Assembly: GCA_938002665.1 (NCBI GenBank)
Contig: CALLAE010000009.1
Coordinates: 62,001-126,000 of the forward strand
Direction: 5' to 3'
DNA length: 64,000 bases
From: an uncultured Saprospiraceae bacterium
GTDB lineage: Bacteria; Bacteroidota; Bacteroidia; Chitinophagales; Saprospiraceae
Positions 50,686 to 59,888 of the stretch are shown one piece after another. The notes below the pieces were generated by a model that worked only from the letters and a program-made list of their open reading frames with translations, searched no databases and was not told the DNA's origin. The position numbers and the translations under genes were made by a program. Each line of letters starts with the position of its first letter. Position 1 is the stretch's first letter.

Positions 50686-51312
50686 CTATAGTTTACCCCA
50701 ACCATAATTAAAGCTGACACTGATGCGATCGTCTTCTGACATATTCATGGGGACCTCATGCCTTAGCCAGCTTTCCCACAGTAAAACTTCACCCGCTTTG
50801 GGTTTTAGATAAATGAATTGCTTCATCTCATTCCGCGCTTGTTCTTTGCGCATAGGTGCAGCCATCATCATTGCTAGACGTGGATCTTCAAATTTTATAG
50901 CACTGGTACCAGTTGGCATTTTGACGTAGGTCGTTCCGCTGATTACACTATGAGGATGTATGTGCGACGTATGTATGCCCGCCTCTGGAAGGATATTTAT
51001 CCAGATGGAATCCAACTTTAAGGCCTTACCATCTAAATCGAATTCTAGGTCCTCTGCAAAAGCCTGAGCATGTTTGTCCAATACTTTTATTAAGTCTTTG
51101 AATATGGGAAAACGCCAATCTAGGTCATTGAGAGAGGCATAGCTGGTGTAGCCTAGATAATCATTCTCATCACACCAGGCCTGCCCGGCTTCATCATCCG
51201 TAGCGATGGCATAACATGACTTTTCCAGTTCCTCTATTCCGACCGCATCATCTAACTCAGCTAGTGCTGCTTGGTATATCCGAGTAGCAAAGAAGGACTT
51301 AACTTTTGCCAT
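50686..51312 (-). CDS. TIGR02466-type putative 2-oxoglutarate/iron oxygenase
   Basis: A 208-residue protein resembling TIGR02466, a group of putative 2OG-Fe(II) dioxygenases. Landmarks: ALKLDSIWINILPEAGIHTSHIHPHSVISG (metal-site histidines), then GTSAIKFEDPR, and the C-terminal LLWESWLRHEVPMNMSEDDRISVSFNYGW with the second histidine and an arginine for 2-oxoglutarate. Such proteins are common in marine phages and Proteobacteria and unusual in Bacteroidota. It lies four bases downstream of the thiolase gene, so the two may be co-transcribed. The substrate is unknown. Confidence 0.75.
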   Translation of the reverse strand: MAKVKSFFATRIYQAALAELDDAVGIEELEKSCYAIATDDEAGQAWCDENDYLGYTSYASLNDLDWRFPIFKDLIKVLDKHAQAFAEDLEFDLDGKALKLDSIWINILPEAGIHTSHIHPHSVISGTTYVKMPTGTSAIKFEDPRLAMMMAAPMRKEQARNEMKQFIYLKPKAGEVLLWESWLRHEVPMNMSEDDRISVSFNYGWGKL

Positions 51313-51315
51313 ATA

Positions 51316-52494
51316 CTATACTGCTTTTACTAATAGTGCAGAAGCACCTCCACCTCCGTTGCATATGGCTGCGATGCCTGTTTTTCCTTTTTTGGAATTC
51401 AGAACATTGATAAGAGTAACCACAATTCTTGCCCCTGAAGCACCTAAGGGATGACCAAGAGATACAGAACCACCTAGCACGTTTACTTTTTCTTCTGGAA
51501 CCTTGAGTAGTTTTTGGTAGGCTAAAGTAACTACGCTGAATGCCTCATTCACCTCAAAGAAATCTACTTCATCTAAGCTAATATTGGCTTGGCTGATCAA
51601 CTTCTCAGTGGCCTTAGTAGGAGCAGTCGTAAACCATTCAGGCGCATGAGCAGCATCTGAAAAATCTGCTATCTCAGCAATCGGAGTAAGACTATATTTT
51701 TCCAAGGCTGCTTGACTAACCAAGATGAGCGCAGCTGCTCCATCATTAATAGTAGAAGCATTAGCTGCTGTGACAGTGCCTTCTTTTGAGAAGGCTGGTC
51801 TTAGCTTAGGAATCTTATCAAACTTCACTTTTTTAAATTCTTCATCCTCATCCATGAGTATAGGATCTGCTTTACGCTGAGGTATTTCGACAGGGACTAT
51901 TTCATTTTTGAATATACCATGGCTGGTGCTATCAGCAGATTTCTTGTAAGATCCTATTGCAAAAGCATCTTGTTCTTCTCTTGTGATTTTATACTTAGTA
52001 GCTGTATTGTCTGCGCATACCCCCATGATACATTCGTTGTAGACATCTGTAAGACCATCCTTTTGTAAGCCATCCACTAGGCTGCCACTACCATATTTAT
52101 AACCATATCTCGCATTAGGAAGGTAATAAGGTATCTGAGACATATTTTCCATGCCACCCGCAACAACCACGTCTTTCTGCCCTAGCATTATAGCCTGTGC
52201 AGCCAGCATGATAGATTTAGCTCCCGAGGAGCAGACTTTATTTATAGTCGTACAAGGTACAGTGTCTGGGATTCCTGCAAAGATAGAAGCCTGTCTAGCA
52301 GGGGCTTGGCCCAGGTTTGCTGATACTACATTACCCATGTAGACTTCTTCTACAGCAGCTGGATCTAGCTTGGCTCTATTAAGAGCGCCAGAAATAGCTT
52401 TTGCACCTAATTGTGTAGCAGATATACCTGATAGCATCCCTCCGAAACTTCCTATTGGTGTTCTGACAGCGGCGACAACATACACTTTATTCAT
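51316..52494 (-). CDS. Acetyl-CoA C-acyltransferase (thiolase)
   Basis: A 392-residue thiolase from the ATG at 52494 (MNKVYVVAAVRTPIGSFGG); a frame from 52569 would add 25 unrelated residues. The nucleophile cysteine lies in NKVCSSGAKSIM, and the other conserved parts are NVLGGSVSLGHPLGASGARI and the C-terminal AICNGGGGASALLVKAV with the second catalytic cysteine. It condenses or cleaves acetoacetyl-CoA or longer ketoacyl-CoA; substrate length cannot be told. It runs divergently from the small secreted-protein gene. Confidence 0.95.
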   Translation of the reverse strand: MNKVYVVAAVRTPIGSFGGMLSGISATQLGAKAISGALNRAKLDPAAVEEVYMGNVVSANLGQAPARQASIFAGIPDTVPCTTINKVCSSGAKSIMLAAQAIMLGQKDVVVAGGMENMSQIPYYLPNARYGYKYGSGSLVDGLQKDGLTDVYNECIMGVCADNTATKYKITREEQDAFAIGSYKKSADSTSHGIFKNEIVPVEIPQRKADPILMDEDEEFKKVKFDKIPKLRPAFSKEGTVTAANASTINDGAAALILVSQAALEKYSLTPIAEIADFSDAAHAPEWFTTAPTKATEKLISQANISLDEVDFFEVNEAFSVVTLAYQKLLKVPEEKVNVLGGSVSLGHPLGASGARIVVTLINVLNSKKGKTGIAAICNGGGGASALLVKAV

Positions 52495-52607
52495 AATTCT
52501 CTTTCTTTTGTTAGGCAAGTTGGTAAAATCTTTGTTAAAATAACTAGTACTAAGAATTAATGTTTGCAAAAACGCGTCTTGATAACGTGGCCTAAACTAA
52601 AAAAGAT

Positions 52608-53090
52608 ATGAGACTAATTACTTCTTTACTTTTTCTTCTCCTTTGTTCCTCAATAATTGCACAATCTGTTGCTAGAGATCAGAGCCCAGAAGCCATAGCT
52701 TTCCAAAAAGAATATGAAAAGAATATCAAGCTGACAAAGATAAATGGTGTCTACATTCCGGGTACATTGAAAGAAGCTCATAGACGTATCAGCAAGCTGA
52801 CACCTAAAGCTTCCATTGCTAAATTCAAATCAGCACCTGAGAAAGAGGTCTGTAAGAAGTTGCACTTTGGGATAGGTAAGTGGCTGATTTCCAACTGGAA
52901 TTTCTATAATGGTTCTCGTATATCACATTTGCTAAAAGGGAAAGGCGTGCTCCACCCAGATGATATGGCACAGTTCCTTTTAAGGACATATCATAGAAGT
53001 TTGAATGACCTAGAATTAGACGAAGAAGCGCTCGCGGAAGAGTTAGCAGTAGAAAGAAAAAGAAAGGCAGCAGAAGCCTTCGGGTTCTAG
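52608..53090 (+). CDS. Small secreted protein of unknown function
   Basis: A 160-residue protein with a signal peptide (MRLITSLLFLLLCSSIIAQ). The mature part is basic and helical, with SPEAIAFQKEYEKNIKLTKING and KGVLHPDDMAQFLLRTYHRSLND, and ends with a charged helix (EEALAEELAVERKRKAAEAFGF). No family is recognised. It lies divergent to the thiolase gene and 199 bases before topA. Confidence 0.65.
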   Translation: MRLITSLLFLLLCSSIIAQSVARDQSPEAIAFQKEYEKNIKLTKINGVYIPGTLKEAHRRISKLTPKASIAKFKSAPEKEVCKKLHFGIGKWLISNWNFYNGSRISHLLKGKGVLHPDDMAQFLLRTYHRSLNDLELDEEALAEELAVERKRKAAEAFGF

Positions 53091-53289
53091 CTTATTTGAA
53101 AAGTTTCCGCATTGATTTATAAAGTTATTCTACATTTGCGGCACAAATGTTAATGTTTTTAATCTATCTAGCCTTAGATTTCAAGCAATCTGAACGAACA
53201 GGTTAATTGACATTGTGAAGTTAAAAAGTTTGAATTTTTGAGACTTAATTAAGGTAGAAAGAGCTTCTATCTTACCTAGATTATACTGA

Positions 53290-55878
53290 ATGGCAACAAA
53301 ATTATTGATTGTTGAGTCCCCGGCCAAAGCCAAAACTATCAACAAATATTTAGGTGATGACTTTATAGTTAAGTCTAGTGTCGGACATATCAGAGACCTT
53401 GACAAAGGAAAGAAAGGAATAGATATAGAAAATAATTTTGCGCTGTCATATGTCGTATCTGAAGGCAAGCAAAAGGTTGTGAGAGATCTAAAGTCTGCAG
53501 CCAAGAAAGTAAAAGAAGTATGGTTAGCAACGGATGAGGACCGTGAAGGAGAGGCGATCTCATGGCACTTGTGTAAAGTTTTAGACCTAGACGAAAAGAC
53601 AACTAAGAGAATCGTTTTCCGGGAAATTACTGAGTCTGCTATACAGAATGCTATCAAGGAACCGAGAAACGTAGACCTTAATATAGTTAATGCCCAGCAG
53701 GCTAGAAGAGTAATAGATAGGTTAGTAGGATTTGAATTATCTGAAACCTTATGGAGAAAAATAAAACCTAAGTTGTCAGGTGGTAGAGTACAGTCAGTAA
53801 CGCTTAAGCTAGTAGTAGAGAGAGAACGTGAGATAGAAGCACATGAAGCAAGACCATTCTATAAAGTCCTTGCTCTATTCAAAGTAAAGAATGAAGCAGG
53901 CAAATTAGTCGAGCTCAAGTCCGAACTCAAGAATAGACTGAGTACTTATGAAGAAGCAGAAGCTTTTCTTACAGCTCTTCAGGGATCAGACTACTCCATC
54001 AGTAATATAACTGTCAAGCCCTCAAAAAGAAAGCCGCCTGCGCCATTTACAACCTCTACTCTACAACAGGAGGCTAGTAGAAAACTCTATTTCAGTGTCA
54101 GCCGTACAATGCAGGTCGCACAGAGGCTCTATGAGGGTGGGAACATCTCTTATATGAGAACCGATTCCACTAAACTGAGTGAGCAGGCACTAGCAGCCAT
54201 AGAAACACAGGTGACATCTAAATATGGTGAGAAATATTCTGAGGTCAGAAGATTTAAGACTAAAGGAGATAGCGCGCAAGAAGCGCACGAGGCCATACGT
54301 CCCACATATTTCGACAAAGATTCTCTACCCTTATCTAAGGAAGTAGATGAAGATATGCGAAAGCTCTATGGACTTATCTGGCAAAGAACTATGGCTTGTC
54401 AGATGTCAGATGCTCTATTAGAAAGAACCAAAGTAGATATCAGCACTCAGACAGATGCCGTTTTCCAAGCTAATGGAGAGGTGCTGAAATTTGATGGTTT
54501 TCTAAAAGTATATATGGAAGCCAAGCATGATGACGATGACTCGGAAGCAGCAGGCATCTTGCCTCCGCTTACAGTAGGGCAGAAATTGGATATGGATAAT
54601 ATTCAAGCCATAGAAAGATTTACGAGACCACCTTCTAGATATACTGAAGCAACTTTGGTGAAGAAATTAGAGGAGCTAGGCATCGGAAGACCTTCTACTT
54701 ATGCGCCGACCATCTCCAAAATTATGGAGAAGAGCAGAGGTTATGTGTCCAAGGAAAAGAAGGATGGTGTAGAACGGAAGTATAATATTCTGACACTGAA
54801 AGCTGACAAGGTAGCCAACGAGGTACATTCTGAAATTACTGGAGCTGTAAGTAACAGATTGTATCCCACTGATATGGGCAAGATGGTAAGTGATTTTCTC
54901 TCTGAACATTTCAAGGAGGTGATGACCTACAGCTTCACCAAGGAGATAGAAGATAAGCTAGATGAAATAGCCAAAGGGGCAGAAGACTGGCTAGGAATGA
55001 TAGAAAATTTCTATGGACCTTTTCATGAGACGGTAGAAGAAACGATAAAGACAGCGGCAAGAGTTAAGGGAAGAAGAGACCTAGGAATCGACGAAAAAAC
55101 AGGCCATACTATATTGGCTCAGATGAGTAGATATGGGCCAGTAGTGCAGATAGGTACAGTAGAAGAAGTAGGAGAGGAGGGCAAGCCACGGTTTGCCAGC
55201 CTGAAAAGAGGGCAGTCTTTAGAAACGATAACTCTAGAGGATGCGATAGAACTCTTTAAGTTACCTATAGACCTCGGGCCTTATGAGGGGAGTAATGTAG
55301 TGGTGAAGTCTGGAAGATTTGGACCATATATCAATCACAACGAGAAGAATATTACTATTCCCAAAGGTGAAGATCCGCTTACTCTGACTTTTGCTCGAGG
55401 AGTAGAACTGATAGAAGATAGGAAGATCCTCGATGCCCCTATAGCAACTTATAAAGGAGAAGAAGTCACAAAAGGTAAAGGGAGATTTGGTCCTTTCCTT
55501 AAGTACAAAGAATTCTTTATCAATATTCCTAGAAGATACGATCACGAAAACCTAAAGCAGGAAGAGATCTTTGAGTTGATAGAGGCGAAAATAGAAAAAG
55601 AAGCAAACCGATATATCATGCAATGGCCAGAGGATAACATTGCTCTAGAGAATGGTAGATGGGGACCTTTTATCAGATACAAAAAGAAGTCTTTCAAGAT
55701 TGGGAAAAAAGAGGATGGAGAACGCTATACTTCTGAGGAAGCTAAGGAGTTATTTACCCTTGAAAAGATAAAAGATATCCTCACTGATGAAGGTGTCAAG
55801 CTGCCTAAAAAGAAAGCCCCTAAGAAAAAGGCTGCTCCAAAAAAGAAAGCAGCACCCAAGAAAAAGCCTAAGAAATAG
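53290..55878 (+). CDS. topA: DNA topoisomerase I
   Basis: An 862-residue type IA topoisomerase. It has the TOPRIM motif LLIVESPAKAKTINKYLG, metal acidic residues in ATDEDREGEAISWHL, and the catalytic tyrosine in NISYMRTDST. The region GIGRPSTYAPTISKI follows. The C-terminus (about 830-862) is a lysine/alanine repeat (KKKAPKKKAAPKKKAAPKKK), likely DNA-binding, replacing the zinc-finger repeats of some family members. It relaxes negative supercoils. Its end overlaps the stop of lpxB on the other strand by 11 bases (55868-55878). Confidence 0.97.
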   Translation: MATKLLIVESPAKAKTINKYLGDDFIVKSSVGHIRDLDKGKKGIDIENNFALSYVVSEGKQKVVRDLKSAAKKVKEVWLATDEDREGEAISWHLCKVLDLDEKTTKRIVFREITESAIQNAIKEPRNVDLNIVNAQQARRVIDRLVGFELSETLWRKIKPKLSGGRVQSVTLKLVVEREREIEAHEARPFYKVLALFKVKNEAGKLVELKSELKNRLSTYEEAEAFLTALQGSDYSISNITVKPSKRKPPAPFTTSTLQQEASRKLYFSVSRTMQVAQRLYEGGNISYMRTDSTKLSEQALAAIETQVTSKYGEKYSEVRRFKTKGDSAQEAHEAIRPTYFDKDSLPLSKEVDEDMRKLYGLIWQRTMACQMSDALLERTKVDISTQTDAVFQANGEVLKFDGFLKVYMEAKHDDDDSEAAGILPPLTVGQKLDMDNIQAIERFTRPPSRYTEATLVKKLEELGIGRPSTYAPTISKIMEKSRGYVSKEKKDGVERKYNILTLKADKVANEVHSEITGAVSNRLYPTDMGKMVSDFLSEHFKEVMTYSFTKEIEDKLDEIAKGAEDWLGMIENFYGPFHETVEETIKTAARVKGRRDLGIDEKTGHTILAQMSRYGPVVQIGTVEEVGEEGKPRFASLKRGQSLETITLEDAIELFKLPIDLGPYEGSNVVVKSGRFGPYINHNEKNITIPKGEDPLTLTFARGVELIEDRKILDAPIATYKGEEVTKGKGRFGPFLKYKEFFINIPRRYDHENLKQEEIFELIEAKIEKEANRYIMQWPEDNIALENGRWGPFIRYKKKSFKIGKKEDGERYTSEEAKELFTLEKIKDILTDEGVKLPKKKAPKKKAAPKKKAAPKKKPKK

Positions 55879-56977
55879 GACTCTGAGGACTTTGTAAATA
55901 GGAAACGAGATCTTGGGCGATGATGGCGGAGCTATTTCCCTGACCTAAGTCTTTTCTGATGTCTTGATAGATGGCGATTGTACTCAGACGCGTCTCATAA
56001 TCACTATATCTTTCAAAATATGTTTCTAAAGCCAGCTCATTAAAAGCATCTTGTAGCAGTTCTGGTACCACTTCTTTTTGGGCAATCAGATTGACAAGAG
56101 ATATATATTCAGTCTTCACGAGTCTTTTACCTATCATAAAGGAAATATTGCTCGTCTTGTAGATTACAATTTGAGGCACCTGAAAAAGAGCCAGTTCTAA
56201 AGTTGCCGTTCCGCTACTAGAAATGGCAAAATCCACTTCTCTCATCACCTCGTAAGCTGCATCGTATCTGATATCTATATTGGCAGCATACTGGTCCATG
56301 TGCTCTACATAATAAGCCTTGGGAATGTGACTTACGCCAGCGATAACAAAGTGGTATTCTGGTTTGTCTACAGCAAAGGCTAACATCACTTTTAAGTGCT
56401 TAGCTATTTCTTGTTTTCTACTCCCAGGGAATAGTCCTATTTTACCCACCTTTATGGGTACTACTTTCTTACTCTCAGAAATCACTTCTAATAGAGGGTG
56501 GCCTACATAATGACATTCTGTATCCAGATTGGTATAAAATTCTTTTTCGAAAGGAAGTATGACATAGAATCTGTCTATGTAATCTCTTAGAATTTTATGT
56601 CTTTTTTCTTTCCATGCCCATAGTTGCGGAGAGATATAGTAAGCAGTTTTGTAACCTTTCTGTTTTGCCCAGGTAGCCATCCTTAGGTTGAAGCCAGGGT
56701 AGTCTATGAAGAGAACAAGATCAGGCTCGTATTGCTGAATACTATATTTAGCAAAGGCAAAGAACTCCCTGATTTTGAAGGCGTTTTTTGCAACTTCATA
56801 GAAGCCCATAAAGGAGGTTTCTTTTATAGATTTTAGTTGACCTGTTGATACTGCTTTCATCTTGGGACCACCCCAATATTTAAATTCAGCTTCTGCATCC
56901 AATAACTTGATTTGTTGCATAAGTAAGCTGCCATAAAGATCGCCTGAAGATTCTCCTGCTATGAGATAGTATTTCAT
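55868..56977 (-). CDS. lpxB: Lipid-A-disaccharide synthase
   Basis: A 369-residue GT19 enzyme beginning MKYYLIAGESSGDLYGSLL, with YGGPKMKAV-like GGPKMKA, SPQLWAWKEKRHKILRDYID, IGLFPGSRKQEIAKHL and AISSSGTATLELALF. It joins two acylated glucosamines to make lipid A disaccharide at the inner membrane. It is the third gene of the surE-small membrane protein-lpxB transcript and overlaps topA's end by 11 bases in a convergent arrangement. Confidence 0.95.
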   Translation of the reverse strand: MKYYLIAGESSGDLYGSLLMQQIKLLDAEAEFKYWGGPKMKAVSTGQLKSIKETSFMGFYEVAKNAFKIREFFAFAKYSIQQYEPDLVLFIDYPGFNLRMATWAKQKGYKTAYYISPQLWAWKEKRHKILRDYIDRFYVILPFEKEFYTNLDTECHYVGHPLLEVISESKKVVPIKVGKIGLFPGSRKQEIAKHLKVMLAFAVDKPEYHFVIAGVSHIPKAYYVEHMDQYAANIDIRYDAAYEVMREVDFAISSSGTATLELALFQVPQIVIYKTSNISFMIGKRLVKTEYISLVNLIAQKEVVPELLQDAFNELALETYFERYSDYETRLSTIAIYQDIRKDLGQGNSSAIIAQDLVSYLQSPQSPIS

Positions 56978-56984
56978 CTAGTTG

Positions 56985-57299
56985 CTAGAAACTGATCCCT
57001 AAAAAGAAATGTGCCGCCCACATACCTGCATATATGAAGGTAGCAAGTACACAGCCACGAAGTATGTTTGTATAACGCATATTGCTGGCCAGTTGGGTAG
57101 GGATGATATTGCAACAGATGGCGAGTAAGGCCAGAGTCTTTAATCTCTTGGTGATAGTACTGCCTGTCACACTATCCATAACTCCTGCATCTGTGAGCAT
57201 AGTAAAAACCTGGTCTATAACCCAGTATCCTATGACTGGTACGGTTGCACCCAGCATAAATCCTATCCAAAAATTGTCGTTCTTTTTTTCGCGCATCAT
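56985..57299 (-). CDS. Small four-helix membrane protein of unknown function
   Basis: A 104-residue protein with hydrophobic segments near residues 10-35, 48-62 and 73-100. The wording MMREKKNDNFWIGFMLGATVPVIGYWVI is of a type common beside surE/lpxB in Bacteroidota, but I have no function for it. It begins one base after the surE stop and ends seven bases before lpxB, so it is surely co-transcribed with both. Confidence 0.75.
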   Translation of the reverse strand: MMREKKNDNFWIGFMLGATVPVIGYWVIDQVFTMLTDAGVMDSVTGSTITKRLKTLALLAICCNIIPTQLASNMRYTNILRGCVLATFIYAGMWAAHFFLGISF

Positions 57300-58070
57300 T
57301 TAAATGTTTTCAAGATATTTCATCTCTTCCAATACTGCATAATGAGTTAGGTCATGTTGAGAAGGCACTACTGATACATAACCATTCTGCAGAGCCATTA
57401 GGTCAGAGTTAGGATCTTTAGCATCTATCTTAAAGTTTCCAGCTAACCAGTAATACGGTCGTTCCCTCGGGTCTTTATTCTCAAGAAAATCTTCTTCCCA
57501 TGAGCCCTTGCCCTGCTTACATACTTTGATACCTTTTATTTCACTAAGAGGTAGATTAGGAAAATTGACATTCAATAATTTACTTTCTGTTACATCAGAT
57601 TGGAGAACTGACTCCATTATTTTTTTTGCATAATGTTTTCCTGCACTCATATCTACTTTGTACGAAAAACTGTCCAAGGAAAAACCAATAGATCTGATAC
57701 CTTCTATGCTGGCTTCCATAGCTGCAGACATGGTTCCAGAATAGATAATATTGATGGAGGCATTTGAACCATGATTGATACCAGAGACACAGAGGTCTAT
57801 TTGCTTGTTTTTGAGCAGGACATTCTTAGCCAGTTTGACACAATCTGCAGGTGTGCCTGAGCACTCATAGGCAGTAATACCTTCAAAGATGTCTACTTCC
57901 TTGAGTCTGATAGGTTTGGAAATAGTAATAGCATGGCCTTGGCCTGACTGAGGTGAATCAGGGGCTACCACAAATGGTGTACCCAGTTCTGACGCAGCTT
58001 CTATGAGGGCTCGGATACCAGGGGAGGTAATACCATCATCATTGGTAACTAAGATTAAAGGCCTGCTCAT
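57300..58070 (-). CDS. surE: 5'/3'-nucleotidase SurE
   Basis: A 256-residue metal-dependent nucleotidase. The acidic metal motif is LVTNDDGITSPG (D10, D11 region); SPQSGQGHAIT and CVSGINHGSNASINIIYSGTMSAAMEA are also present, with the usual NFP segment (LLNVNFPNLP). It hydrolyses nucleoside monophosphates and polyphosphate ends. It heads a three-gene transcript with the small membrane protein and lpxB. Confidence 0.95.
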   Translation of the reverse strand: MSRPLILVTNDDGITSPGIRALIEAASELGTPFVVAPDSPQSGQGHAITISKPIRLKEVDIFEGITAYECSGTPADCVKLAKNVLLKNKQIDLCVSGINHGSNASINIIYSGTMSAAMEASIEGIRSIGFSLDSFSYKVDMSAGKHYAKKIMESVLQSDVTESKLLNVNFPNLPLSEIKGIKVCKQGKGSWEEDFLENKDPRERPYYWLAGNFKIDAKDPNSDLMALQNGYVSVVPSQHDLTHYAVLEEMKYLENI

Positions 58071-58205
58071 GTAAATATTTTAGGTAAAAGATGGCAAGAT
58101 ACTTTAATCATCTCTTAGTTAGGAGTAGCTTTTACTGAATTTAGTCCAACCATTTTATGTTCTTTGTGTTCTATATTTTTTTATTCATTAAAGCGATTTT
58201 TATTA

Positions 58206-59222
58206 ATGGGGAAAACGGGCATTTTATTAGTTAATCTAGGGACACCAGACGATCCCTCCACGGGCTCAGTTAGGAGATACCTCAGACAATTCCTGTTAGA
58301 TGGTAGAGTTATAGATATCAATCCTGTTTTGAGGAATATTCTTGTCCGATTGATTATAGCACCCTTTAGAGCTCGATCATCTGGAAAGCTTTACAAAGAA
58401 TTGTGGACAGAGGATGGCTCTCCTCTAAAGCACTACGGCTATAAGGTTAAGGAAATGCTTCAGCAAAAAATGGGACAGGATTATCTAGTAGAGCTAGGTA
58501 TGCGCTATCAGAACCCTTCCATAGAATCTGCCGCAAAGTCTTTACAGGCTGCCAATGTAGATAAGATAGTCATCTTTCCTATGTTCCCACATTATGCCTC
58601 TGCTAGCTCAGGCTCGGCTATAGAAGAGACTATGAAGGTTATTACTAGTTGGCTAACCATACCTGAGTTAGCTTGCATCAGTTCTTATCATGACCATCCT
58701 AAGCTGATACAGGTGTTTGCTGATAATGCCAGAAAATATGATATGTCAGATTATGACCATTTTCTGTTCTCTTTCCACGGTATTCCGCAGCGCCAACTCA
58801 GAAAATCTGATACGAATAACCATTGCCTGAAAACTAAGGATTGCTGTCAGAAGATCTGTGAATCTAATAAAATGTGTTACTCAGCTCAGTGCTACGATAC
58901 GGCATTTAAGATTGCAGATAATTTAGGCTTGAGCAAAGAGCAATATTCTATCGGTTTCCAGTCTCGTTTGGGTAAAGACCCTTGGACTGAGCCTTTTACA
59001 CCAGATGTACTGAAAAAATTATCCAAGGAGGGCATAAAAAAGTTGCTTGTCTTTTCTCCATCTTTCGTTTCTGATTGTCTAGAGACAACCATAGAGATAG
59101 GCGATGAATATCACGAAGAATTTTTGGAGATGGGAGGAGAGAAATTAGATCTGGTAGAAAGTCTTAATGACAGTGAACTATGGGTGGAGGCTATAGAAGA
59201 TATATTAAAACCCTACTTGTAA
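58206..59222 (+). CDS. hemH: Ferrochelatase with a C-terminal cysteine cluster
   Basis: A 338-residue enzyme from the ATG at 58206 (MGKTGILLVNLGTPDDPS); a TTG at 58164 would add 14 residues. It has the catalytic histidine in FSFHGIPQRQL and the conserved YGSPLKHY-like DGSPLKHYGYK. Between about 205 and 235 lies a cysteine-rich segment (CLKTKDCCQKICESNKMCYSAQC) with at least four cysteines. Some bacterial and animal ferrochelatases bind a [2Fe-2S] cluster, so this may be one, though their cysteine positions differ. It inserts iron into protoporphyrin IX. Confidence 0.9.
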   Translation: MGKTGILLVNLGTPDDPSTGSVRRYLRQFLLDGRVIDINPVLRNILVRLIIAPFRARSSGKLYKELWTEDGSPLKHYGYKVKEMLQQKMGQDYLVELGMRYQNPSIESAAKSLQAANVDKIVIFPMFPHYASASSGSAIEETMKVITSWLTIPELACISSYHDHPKLIQVFADNARKYDMSDYDHFLFSFHGIPQRQLRKSDTNNHCLKTKDCCQKICESNKMCYSAQCYDTAFKIADNLGLSKEQYSIGFQSRLGKDPWTEPFTPDVLKKLSKEGIKKLLVFSPSFVSDCLETTIEIGDEYHEEFLEMGGEKLDLVESLNDSELWVEAIEDILKPYL

Positions 59223-59230
59223 AAAACTGC

Positions 59231-59884
59231 TTATTTTAATTCTGCTATTACATCTAACGGTGATTTCACTACCTGATCCATTTTGACTTTTATCTCAGCG
59301 CTGAGAGGTAGAAAGATGTCTACTCTAGATCCGAATTTTATAAAACCCATTTCCTGACTCTGCTTGACAGCTTGCCCTTCTTTGAGATTGTTTACAATTC
59401 TTCTAGCCAGCGCACCTGCTATCTGTCTGATAAGTACTTTACCATTTTTGGTTTCATAAGAGGTTGTGAATCTTTCATTCTCAGTAGAGGACTTGGGATG
59501 CCATGCAACAAGGTATTTACCAGAATGATATTTGAGATATTCTACTGTTCCTGAGACAGGGTTTCTGTTGATATGCACATTAAGAGGAGACATAAATACA
59601 GATACTTGCCAGCATTCTGTTTTAAGGAATTCTGGTTCGAAAGTTTTTTCTATAACTACAACTTTTCCATCAGCAGGCGTATAAACTAGAGAATCGTTCT
59701 CTGGATGAATTTTTCTATTCGGACTTCTAAAAAACTGTAACACTATTATTAGAATCACTAAGCAAATCAAGGCTGATAAAAGCATCAGCCACTGAGGGAA
59801 CCACACATTCGAGCTTACCAGAAATAAAGCTGAGAAAACAAGGGTTGCAAATAATGTAGGGTAACCTTCTTTATGAAACTTCAT
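59231..59884 (-). CDS. psd: Phosphatidylserine decarboxylase
   Basis: A 217-residue proenzyme of the short (archaeal-type) class. Two N-terminal hydrophobic helices (about 10-50) precede the catalytic part: VYTPADGKVVVIEK, VFMSPLNVHINRNPVSG and the autocleavage site in GFIKFGSRVDIFLP, where the G-S bond is cut to form the pyruvoyl group. It produces phosphatidylethanolamine. It follows cdsA by four bases, so both act in the same phospholipid pathway; the serine transferase (pssA) is not visible here. Confidence 0.93.
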   Translation of the reverse strand: MKFHKEGYPTLFATLVFSALFLVSSNVWFPQWLMLLSALICLVILIIVLQFFRSPNRKIHPENDSLVYTPADGKVVVIEKTFEPEFLKTECWQVSVFMSPLNVHINRNPVSGTVEYLKYHSGKYLVAWHPKSSTENERFTTSYETKNGKVLIRQIAGALARRIVNNLKEGQAVKQSQEMGFIKFGSRVDIFLPLSAEIKVKMDQVVKSPLDVIAELK

Positions 59885-59888
59885 CTAT

